Shown: in pieces, positions 22,837-28,451 of the stretch
Layout: each line of letters begins with the position of its first letter
How positions within the stretch are numbered: the stretch's first letter is position 1
From: CAZCJA01 sp964499015
GTDB taxonomy: Bacteria; Elusimicrobiota; Elusimicrobia; F11
Assembly (NCBI GenBank): GCA_964499015.1
Contig: CAZCJA010000027.1
Location: 1 to 28,451, forward strand
Reading direction: 5' to 3'
DNA: 28,451 bases
The notes under the pieces: generated by a model
Database searches by the model: none
The model's input: only the letters and a program-made list of their open reading frames with translations
Told to the model about the DNA's origin: nothing
Made by a program: the position numbers and the translations under genes

Positions 22837-23371
22837 GGGCTTTCCCCACGGACGCCACGATGTCGTCGGGCTCGCTCATGCGGCCCTCGGCCTGCGTCTG
22901 ATCGGCAAGCTTGCCTTTAACGGGACCGACAAATTCAACGCCGCGGCTCTTCAGCGTTTTGACGTTTTCTTGAACGGCGGGATGCGCCCACATGGTGTCG
23001 TGCATCGCGGGCGCGATCACGACGGGCGCGGTGGTGGTGACATAGCACAAGCTGACCATGTCGTCGGCTAGGCCGTTGGCGCAGCGCGCCAGAGTTGAGG
23101 CGGAAGCGGCGACGATCACCATCACGTCCGCTTCGTTGGAAAGAGACAGGTGCGGCATTTGATACGCATCGGCCGCAAACATATCGTGGTGCACCGGATG
23201 CCCCGAGAACGTCGCCAAAGACAGGGGCGAAACGAATTGCGTGGCGGACGGCGTCATCACGCAATGGACCTCATGGCCGGCCTCGCGCAAGCGGCGCACA
23301 ACATCGGTCGCCTTTACGGCGGCGATGCTGCCCGCGACCCCGAGGAGGATGCGCGAGGGTTTACCGCTCAC
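22817..23371 (-). CDS. coaC: Phosphopantothenoylcysteine decarboxylase (CoaC)
   Basis: This flavoprotein decarboxylates phosphopantothenoylcysteine to phosphopantetheine. It has 184 residues. The FMN-binding start is ILLGVAGSIAAVKA, the catalytic histidine segment is MPHLSLSNEADVMVIVAASAST, and the substrate motif reads PAMHDTMW; a His replaces the common Asn of PXMNxxMW, a variant also found in other bacterial CoaC proteins. It begins immediately after the rpoZ stop, and coaB follows with an overlap. Confidence 0.92.
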   Translation of the reverse strand: MSGKPSRILLGVAGSIAAVKATDVVRRLREAGHEVHCVMTPSATQFVSPLSLATFSGHPVHHDMFAADAYQMPHLSLSNEADVMVIVAASASTLARCANGLADDMVSLCYVTTTAPVVIAPAMHDTMWAHPAVQENVKTLKSRGVEFVGPVKGKLADQTQAEGRMSEPDDIVASVGKALAAKRK

Positions 23372-23704
23372 TTATTTGTCCTTTTTTTCTTTCTTTTCCG
23401 CTTTTTCCGGTTTTTCTTCGGTGTTGAGCGTCAACGTCGGCGCAGCGGCGGCTTCAGGAGCCGGCGGAGCGGCGACTTTCACGATCATCGGCAATTTTTC
23501 AATTTCTTTGATCGTCACTTTGCCGGTCAAAATTTCACGGACGGCGCGCGGGACGAGGAACGGAACCGCTTCGGGCAAGTTCTCGACTTTTTTGATCTCT
23601 TTGGCCCAGCGAATCGACGCGTACGCCAATTTATATTTGTCTTTCTTGTTTTCGAGAATTAACGCTTCAAGCGGTTTCTCAACGATTTCTTCTTTTTTGC
23701 TCAT
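23372..23704 (-). CDS. rpoZ: RNA polymerase omega subunit
   Basis: This small subunit binds the beta' C-terminus and helps RNA polymerase assembly. It has 110 residues. The omega core is KYKLAYASIRWAKEIKKVENLPEAVPFLVPRAVREILTGKV at ~22-65, followed by an alanine/proline-rich linker and a lysine/glutamate-rich tail (EKAEKKEKKDK) that is not part of the usual fold. GAGAGGGA upstream is a good ribosome-binding site. Its position directly before coaC matches the frequent rpoZ-coaBC order, which supports the call despite weak similarity. Confidence 0.85.
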   Translation of the reverse strand: MSKKEEIVEKPLEALILENKKDKYKLAYASIRWAKEIKKVENLPEAVPFLVPRAVREILTGKVTIKEIEKLPMIVKVAAPPAPEAAAAPTLTLNTEEKPEKAEKKEKKDK

Positions 23705-23718
23705 GGTTTTTCCCTCTC

Positions 23719-23982
23719 TTACGGAATTGCGTCCATCACTTCTTCGAGTTCGTGGTCCGGGCGCCCTTCAATTTGAATCGTTTTCTCTTTGCCCTTGTCC
23801 CCGCGAAGAATGGACACGTCTCTCGTTTTAACTCCAAAAAAATCGGCTAAAAATTCGAGCAGCTCGGCGTTGGCCTTGCCTTCCACGGCCGGCGCGGCGA
23901 TGCGCACGCGGACGATCGAGCCCACGCGGTTCATGACCTCGGAATGTTTGGCGTTCGGTATGACGCGCACGCGAATAATCAT
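23719..23982 (-). CDS. DUF167 (YggU-family) protein, copy B
   Basis: This 87-residue member of the DUF167/YggU family has no established function. Conserved segments are MIIRVRVIP, VEGKANAELLEFLADFF and ILRGDKGKEKTIQIEG. Its start overlaps the proC stop by four bases (ATGA). The yggS-proC-yggU order is a known bacterial arrangement, so this is probably the ancestral copy and the one at 17943-18209 the duplicate. The two genes are also clearly similar at DNA level over their 3' halves. Confidence 0.92.
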   Translation of the reverse strand: MIIRVRVIPNAKHSEVMNRVGSIVRVRIAAPAVEGKANAELLEFLADFFGVKTRDVSILRGDKGKEKTIQIEGRPDHELEEVMDAIP

Positions 23983-24785
23983 TTGATCCGGCTAAGCTCC
24001 TTCGATCGTTTAACGGCTTTCTTTAATGCATCGGCGACAATTTTATTCAGTCCCCGTTTTTCAAATTCTTTTAAGGCCGCGGCCGTGGTCCCGCCGGGCG
24101 ATGCCACTTGTTTGCGCAATTCTCCGGCGTCAATTCCCGTTTCTTTCAGCATGCGGCCCGCGCCAAAAATCGTTTCGCGCACCAAACGCGCGGCCAGCGC
24201 GTCGTTCAAGCCCAATTTCTTGGCGGCCAGCACCAGCGCTTCGGCCAAATTAAAAATGTACGCGGGGCCGGACCCCGAAACCGCGGTGACCGCGTGCATC
24301 TGCTTCTCCGGCACGCTCACCACGTCGCCCAACGACGACAAAACGTTCTTTACCCATTTTTCTTGGGCGGCGCCGGCGAAGCGCCCGCGGCTCACGCCGC
24401 TCATGCCCGCCCCAAGAAGCGACGGCGTGTTCGGCATCACGCGGATGACGGCCGCACGCTTCAACTGCTTTTCAAAAAACGCCAGCGGCAAACCCGCGGC
24501 GATGGAAACAAAACATTTTCCTGAAACCGAAGCGCCTTTGAATGAAGCCAGCGTTTCGGCCATCTTCTGAGGCTTCACGCACAGCCAAACAATGCGGCTC
24601 TTTTTCACCACGTCCGCCGCGCTTTTCTCCAGCTTCACGCCCAAACGCTTGATGCGGCCTTTTGTTTTCGCGCTCGGCGCGTACGCGTGCGTTTCGTTCT
24701 TCTTAAATTTTTTGGTCGACAGCGCGCGCTCGGCAATCACGCTGCCCATTCGCCCGAATCCGATGAACCCGACCTTAACGCCCAT
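23979..24785 (-). CDS. proC: Pyrroline-5-carboxylate reductase
   Basis: It reduces 1-pyrroline-5-carboxylate to proline with NAD(P)H. It has 268 residues. The Rossmann motif is VGFIGFGRMGSVIAERA, and VMPNTPSLLGAGMSG, VSGSGPAYIFNLAEAL and SPGGTTAAALKEFE match the family signature. The open frame extends to 24851, but the ATG at 24785 gives the normal N-terminus (MGVKVGFIGFG), overlapping yggS by 11 bases. It is co-translated with DUF167 copy B. Confidence 0.95.
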   Translation of the reverse strand: MGVKVGFIGFGRMGSVIAERALSTKKFKKNETHAYAPSAKTKGRIKRLGVKLEKSAADVVKKSRIVWLCVKPQKMAETLASFKGASVSGKCFVSIAAGLPLAFFEKQLKRAAVIRVMPNTPSLLGAGMSGVSRGRFAGAAQEKWVKNVLSSLGDVVSVPEKQMHAVTAVSGSGPAYIFNLAEALVLAAKKLGLNDALAARLVRETIFGAGRMLKETGIDAGELRKQVASPGGTTAAALKEFEKRGLNKIVADALKKAVKRSKELSRIK

Positions 24786-25491
24786 CCCGCTCTCCAAACA
24801 ATCCGCGTCCGATCCGCACCATGGTCGATCCTTCTTCGATCGCCGCTTCAAAATCGTCGGTCATGCCCATCGACAACACCGCGCGGTCCGTAAAACGATC
24901 GCGTTGTTCGTCGAAAAATTGGCGCAGCATTCCAAACCCATGCCGCGTCTCCTCGGCGGAAACGCCCAATTCGCCGATGGTCATCAGTCCGTCCAATTCC
25001 AGGTTCTTGTTCTTGGCGAACTCATCCAAAAAGTACTCGGCGTCCGCCAGCGGCACGCCGCTTTTGGTTTCTTCCCGCGAAATTTTCACTTCCACGAGAC
25101 AGCGCTGTTTTTTGCCCTGGTCATAGGCCAGCCGGTCGAGCATTTGCGCCACCTTCATGCGGTCCACCGACTGAATCACATCAAAAAGTTCCACGGCCTT
25201 TTTGGCCTTGTTTGTCTGCAGCGGCCCCAAGAGGTGAAACTCAAACACCCCCGCGTTCAACTGCGGTTTTTTAAGCGCCGCTTCCTGCACCCGGTTCTCG
25301 CCGAGCATCGTGATGCCCAACCGGAGGGCCTCATTAACCCGTTCAACGGCAACAGTTTTTGACACCGCAAGAAGCTGGATGGAATTTTCATCCCGCCCGG
25401 CGCGCTCCGCGGCATTTCTAATCTGTGCCAATAAAGTGACCAAACGGTTGTTTAGGATCCCGGATGGGGATGAGGCGTGGTCGGATAACAT
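24775..25491 (-). CDS. yggS: YggS/PLPBP-family pyridoxal-phosphate homeostasis protein
   Basis: This PLP-binding protein buffers the cofactor and affects amino-acid pools; no catalysis is known for the family. It has 238 residues. The PLP lysine is probably Lys45 (LLAVSKTV). MLGENRVQEA and LSMGMTDDFEAAIEEGSTMVRIGRGLFG match the family. The usual H-x-x-G-H-L-Q-x-N-K segment reads HLLGPLQTNK, with Pro90 in place of histidine. A consensus -10 lies only 12 bases before the ATG, so either the message is almost leaderless or the true start is a little downstream. It is the first gene of the long minus-strand block. Confidence 0.92.
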   Translation of the reverse strand: MLSDHASSPSGILNNRLVTLLAQIRNAAERAGRDENSIQLLAVSKTVAVERVNEALRLGITMLGENRVQEAALKKPQLNAGVFEFHLLGPLQTNKAKKAVELFDVIQSVDRMKVAQMLDRLAYDQGKKQRCLVEVKISREETKSGVPLADAEYFLDEFAKNKNLELDGLMTIGELGVSAEETRHGFGMLRQFFDEQRDRFTDRAVLSMGMTDDFEAAIEEGSTMVRIGRGLFGERDGR

Positions 25492-25503
25492 GAAACGGCG
25501 AGG

Positions 25504-25512
25504 ATTATAACA
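25504..25512 (-). promoter_or_regulatory. Extended -10 promoter of the long minus-strand gene block
   Basis: Read on the minus strand the sequence is TGTTATAAT, a perfect TATAAT with the extended TGn element. No good -35 is seen at the usual distance, as expected for extended -10 promoters. The start point would be about six bases before the yggS ATG. Confidence 0.6.
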
Positions 25513-25570
25513 CGGTTTCAGCGGTTTTTGGGCCTCGATTTACGGGGTTTTTGGGGGTATCTTTATAAGG

Positions 25571-27676
25571 ATGATTAAAAGCGTCGCTGAATCGCTGAAA
25601 AAAGCGCTTTTACCTCTTCTTTTCGCGTCGGTTTTCACCGGGCCCCTAACAGCCCATCTCCCTTCCTCCGACGCGGTCGTGGTGAAGCGCTTGCAGGCGG
25701 GACCCGACTTCGGCCATATTATTGGCGTCGCCGGTTCGCGCGGATGGACGCTTGACCACAAACGCGATCACCCCGGCTATGCGCTGTCCGGCCTGCGCGA
25801 ACCCCTTATTTTGGAACCGGGTTTTTACCGGGCGGTGTTTGTTTTGCGCCGCGGCCATTACCCGAGCAAAGGCTTCCTGAACAACACCTACGGCGTCGCC
25901 CGTCTGGAATTATGGGACCTCACCAAGAATGAATTGATCACGCATCGCGAGCTGCAGCGCAGCGATTTTTCCTCCCCCACCCGTTTTGAAACCCGCTGGA
26001 TGGACTTTTCCATGGAGAAGCGCGAGGGCCATCGCATCGAGCCGCGGCTCTACTGGCTCGGGCTCGCGAACATGGAAGTCGAGTCGGTCGTCATTGAACG
26101 ATTTCCGGATGTGTCGGTGAAAAAACTGGAAGAAAAAGCCCAGCGCTTGGGCGAACTGCAGGAAAAGATCTTTCTCGAAAATGGGTTTGTGGTGTCGCGC
26201 AATCCCGACGGCTCGGCCGACGAACTGGGGGACGCCGTTACCTATACCGCGCTCTACGCCGCCTCGCTCGCTTGGAAATACGGCGCCACCAAAAGCGAAC
26301 TCACCCTTCAATCGCTGGAAAACACGCTCGACCGCCTGCATGACGCCGTCAAAGGCACGTATGATGACCCGATCATCACCCGCTACGTCGATGAAAGCGG
26401 CACGCCGCTGTTCAAATCGCCGAGCAAAGACGTCTACACCGCTTTCTTTCTCGCCCACTCCGCCGCGTATCCGTTAATTAAAAATGAAGCGCTGAAAAAA
26501 CAAATGCGCACGGACCTGGAGCGCATCGGCAATCGCTTTCTGCAGGACCGTCTCACCATCCGCGGCGGCGAAGGCGCGCTGGTTAGTCTCACGCCCTACT
26601 TTACCGACGACGAGGTTCGCCACGGCATTTCGAAAATGATGGGCAATAAGAAAACGCGCAAATCCGTCGTGAAAGGGCTGCGCCAAGCGCGCAAGCTCGC
26701 TCCGTTTTCGCAGCTATGGCCGGGCATGAAGATAACGATCAACGCGATCGAAAAAGGCGACGCGCAGCTTCTGTTCGGCATGGTCGTGCCGACGATGAAC
26801 GGCATCGGCGAGGTCATGGAGCGGACGCGCGATATTTTGCGCGAACAATACCGCACGGATCTCTTCCCCATTCGGTTCCGCCACCGCGAATATCCGGGCA
26901 AACAATTGGAAATGCTGCTCACCCAGACGCTGAAGCGTTTTCCACGCGGCAAAAGCGGCCGCCGCTTCGAACGCCTGTCGGATTTTCCCATCCTATCGTC
27001 GAACGCGCTCTTGTCCCTGCACATGATCCGCACCGCGGCCGTGGTCACCGAACGGCCGCAGTTCATTGAATACTATCGCACCAATCTTTATTCGCAGGAC
27101 GCGCTGCTGCGCTGCGCGGTGGACTGGTTCGGCGCCGAGGAAGACATTATCCGGCTTACCGCCGGCAACGCTATCGCCGATCAAGAACGCCGCGGGTATT
27201 TAAGCGCGATGTCGCTTTACAACCTGGTCCAGCTTGAAACCAACCCGGAGCGCAAGAAAACCTATCAGAAAATTTTTGACCGTTATTGGGAAAGCAACCG
27301 CCACGAAGACAATCCGTTATCGATGGCGCTGCAGAACGTTTCCTCATCGGAGAACCCCATCGGCGCGCTGCCGATTTTGCGCGCGCTGGAGCAGTATCCG
27401 GAAGATCGGGCGGGATTTGGGGATGAATTCTGGAAGGACAACGGCGAGAAGATCGCGGAAACGTTTGCCGGCGGCAGGCATGCCGAGTATTCGCGTGAAC
27501 CCGTGCCTATTTTTCAACGCCCGAAAGATTCGTTCTTATGGCAGCGCAACGCGCGCCGCTTAAAAGGCGACCACGTCCGCAATTACCCGGCGACGGATTT
27601 TCTGTTCGTCTATTGGTTCTGCCGCTACCACAACATCATTCCATCCGCCCCGCAGCAGCCGTCCGTTCACCCATAG
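25571..27676 (+). CDS. Large exported protein of unknown function
   Basis: I do not recognise this 701-residue protein. A signal peptide covers ~1-28. Residues ~35-178 look beta-rich and jelly-roll-like (EPGFYRAVFVLRRG, YGVARLELWDLTKNELI, RLYWLGLANMEVESVVIERF), as in carbohydrate-binding modules. From ~180 it is mostly helical (LGDAVTYTALYAASLAWKYG, KDVYTAFFLAHSAAYPLI), reminiscent of (alpha/alpha)6 toroid enzymes, ending with DSFLWQRNARRL and TDFLFVYWFCRYHNII. I infer a periplasmic or surface protein acting on a polymer, but no catalytic residues can be named. The ATG follows AAGG with almost no spacing, and it is divergent from yggS. Confidence 0.85.
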   Translation: MIKSVAESLKKALLPLLFASVFTGPLTAHLPSSDAVVVKRLQAGPDFGHIIGVAGSRGWTLDHKRDHPGYALSGLREPLILEPGFYRAVFVLRRGHYPSKGFLNNTYGVARLELWDLTKNELITHRELQRSDFSSPTRFETRWMDFSMEKREGHRIEPRLYWLGLANMEVESVVIERFPDVSVKKLEEKAQRLGELQEKIFLENGFVVSRNPDGSADELGDAVTYTALYAASLAWKYGATKSELTLQSLENTLDRLHDAVKGTYDDPIITRYVDESGTPLFKSPSKDVYTAFFLAHSAAYPLIKNEALKKQMRTDLERIGNRFLQDRLTIRGGEGALVSLTPYFTDDEVRHGISKMMGNKKTRKSVVKGLRQARKLAPFSQLWPGMKITINAIEKGDAQLLFGMVVPTMNGIGEVMERTRDILREQYRTDLFPIRFRHREYPGKQLEMLLTQTLKRFPRGKSGRRFERLSDFPILSSNALLSLHMIRTAAVVTERPQFIEYYRTNLYSQDALLRCAVDWFGAEEDIIRLTAGNAIADQERRGYLSAMSLYNLVQLETNPERKKTYQKIFDRYWESNRHEDNPLSMALQNVSSSENPIGALPILRALEQYPEDRAGFGDEFWKDNGEKIAETFAGGRHAEYSREPVPIFQRPKDSFLWQRNARRLKGDHVRNYPATDFLFVYWFCRYHNIIPSAPQQPSVHP

Positions 27677-27679
27677 TTA

Positions 27680-27767
27680 TCATTGCGAGGGAGTCCGCCT
27701 CTGCGGACGACCGAAGCAATCGCAAGATACCGTTTGCTTGAGATTGCTTCGCTTCGCTCGCAATGAC
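27680..27767. repeat. Long imperfect palindrome between convergent genes; second copy of the interspersed repeat
   Basis: TCATTGCGAG (27680-27689) pairs with CTCGCAATGA (27757-27766), and GAAGCAATC (27713-27721) pairs with GATTGCTTC (27742-27750). A small GTCCGC/GCGGAC hairpin sits between the arms. The right-hand 33 bases (27735-27767) are identical to 4156-4188. On the plus strand it is followed by GGCTTTTTT, so it may end transcription of the upstream large gene. Confidence 0.85.
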
Positions 27768-27774
27768 GGCTTTT

Positions 27775-28451
27775 TTACTTCGGAGAGACGCGGACGACTT
27801 CGGCGAGAGAGGTTTGGCCGGCGATCGCTTTATGGACGGCGACCTGGCGCAAGGTGAGCGTGCCGCTCATTTTGGCGGACAAGCGGATTTTTTCGGCACT
27901 GACGTTGTGCGTGAGCGCGTTCTTGAGCTCGTCGTTCAGCACCAGCACTTCAAAAATATGGGTTTCGTTGCCGAAGCCGGTTTTGTGGCAGCGTTCACAG
28001 CCCGCGCCATAGAAAAAGGCCGTCGGCTGCAGTTCCACCGGGACGCCGATCTCGCGCAAACGTTCGCGATGAACGGTCTCTTTCTGCTGGCAATGCTGGC
28101 AGTTGAGGCGCAGTTTGCGCTGCGTAACAACGGCGAGCAATCCGGAACTCACCAAAGCGGGGTCAACGCCCATGCGCACGATACCGGCCAAGGCTTCCGC
28201 GGCGTCGCGGGCGTAAGCGCCGCCCAAAATCAGCGGGCCGCGCAACGCTTCGCGCAGGCACAATTCCCAGGCGGCGCGCGAATCCATCGGACGGACTTTC
28301 AAAATGTCGGGCGAGTGGGCCAGCGCGGTCTGCAAATACTGCGCAAAAAGCGATGGGTTGCCTTTGGCATTAAATTGGTCGGCGTCTTGGATCCATTGGT
28401 CGATGTAGGATTCAACGCAAATCACGTGTTTCTCCGGCACCGCGAGCTTGC
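27775..28451 (-). CDS. Degenerate PilB/GspE-type secretion ATPase, N-terminus cut by window edge
   Basis: This is the C-terminal ~225 residues of a protein related to the ATPases of type IV pili and type II secretion. The frame stays open to the right edge, so the gene begins beyond it. The overall alignment is clear (KHVICVESY, LQTALAHSPDILKV, GLLAVVTQRKLRLNCQHC, GAGCERCHKTGFGNETHIFEVL), including the two CxxC zinc pairs. Catalytic segments are lost: the Walker B and Asp-box region, normally DPDxxxxGExRD, reads SPDILKVRPMDS, and the His-box region, normally STLHTN, reads GGAYARD. I infer a non-hydrolysing regulatory or structural paralog. The Walker A region lies outside the window. Confidence 0.85.
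   Translation of the reverse strand, partial: KLAVPEKHVICVESYIDQWIQDADQFNAKGNPSLFAQYLQTALAHSPDILKVRPMDSRAAWELCLREALRGPLILGGAYARDAAEALAGIVRMGVDPALVSSGLLAVVTQRKLRLNCQHCQQKETVHRERLREIGVPVELQPTAFFYGAGCERCHKTGFGNETHIFEVLVLNDELKNALTHNVSAEKIRLSAKMSGTLTLRQVAVHKAIAGQTSLAEVVRVSPK

Noticed and set aside
1..28451. Prophage, integron, insertion sequence, tRNA or CRISPR locus
   Set aside because: No transposase, integrase, phage structural gene, tRNA cloverleaf or repeat-spacer array was recognised in the window.

Overview
The window is a compact bacterial chromosome segment of fairly high G+C with almost no non-coding DNA. Signal peptides, an Lgt/LspA lipoprotein pathway, a PilB/GspE-type ATPase relative and a periplasmic sulfate-binding protein suggest a diderm (Gram-negative) bacterium. 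The mix of features, including a membrane-anchored OtsA, short interspersed palindromes of a type I recognise from uncultivated lineages, and orphan secreted proteins, fits a candidate phylum such as Omnitrophota or Elusimicrobiota. The phylum cannot be fixed from sequence reading alone.

Layout. (1) 1-2759, minus: a trehalose pair, otsA (with an N-terminal membrane sensor-like extension) followed by otsB, which is cut by the left edge. (2) 2760-3127: a 368-base regulatory region with a sigma-70-like promoter and two consecutive riboswitch-plus-terminator units of the SAM-II/SAM-V pseudoknot type. (3) 3128-6955, plus: the controlled operon, a complete sulfate ABC importer (sbp, cysT, cysW, cysA). 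(4) 6957-8188, minus: two exported cysteine-containing proteins (a DUF1223 thioredoxin-like protein and an unknown), then an unknown 116-residue plus-strand protein. (5) 8553-25491, minus: a run of 18 tightly packed, often overlapping genes: yggS, proC, a DUF167 gene, rpoZ, coaC, coaB, a family-4 uracil-DNA glycosylase, priA, a ugpC/malK-like ATPase, a second DUF167 gene, mtnA, ileS, lspA, lgt, rluD, gmk, a LacI-family regulator and a secreted clan-A glycoside hydrolase. (6) 25571-27676, plus: a large secreted protein of unknown function. (7) 27680-27767: a long imperfect palindrome between convergent genes. (8) 27775-28451, minus: the C-terminal part of a degenerate PilB/GspE-type ATPase, cut by the right edge.

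How the parts work together. The sulfate importer supplies sulfur for cysteine, methionine and SAM. The double aptamer-terminator leader would let a SAM-like ligand shut it off, and mtnA (methionine salvage) belongs to the same sulfur economy. The long minus-strand block is mainly core housekeeping (translation, RNA polymerase omega, CoA synthesis, replication restart, lipoprotein maturation), with a carbohydrate module (LacI regulator plus secreted glycosidase) at its tail. The most notable observations are the tandem riboswitches, a palindromic repeat inserted in frame in the uracil-DNA glycosylase gene, the catalytically degenerate secretion-type ATPase, the sensor-OtsA fusion and the duplicated DUF167 genes.
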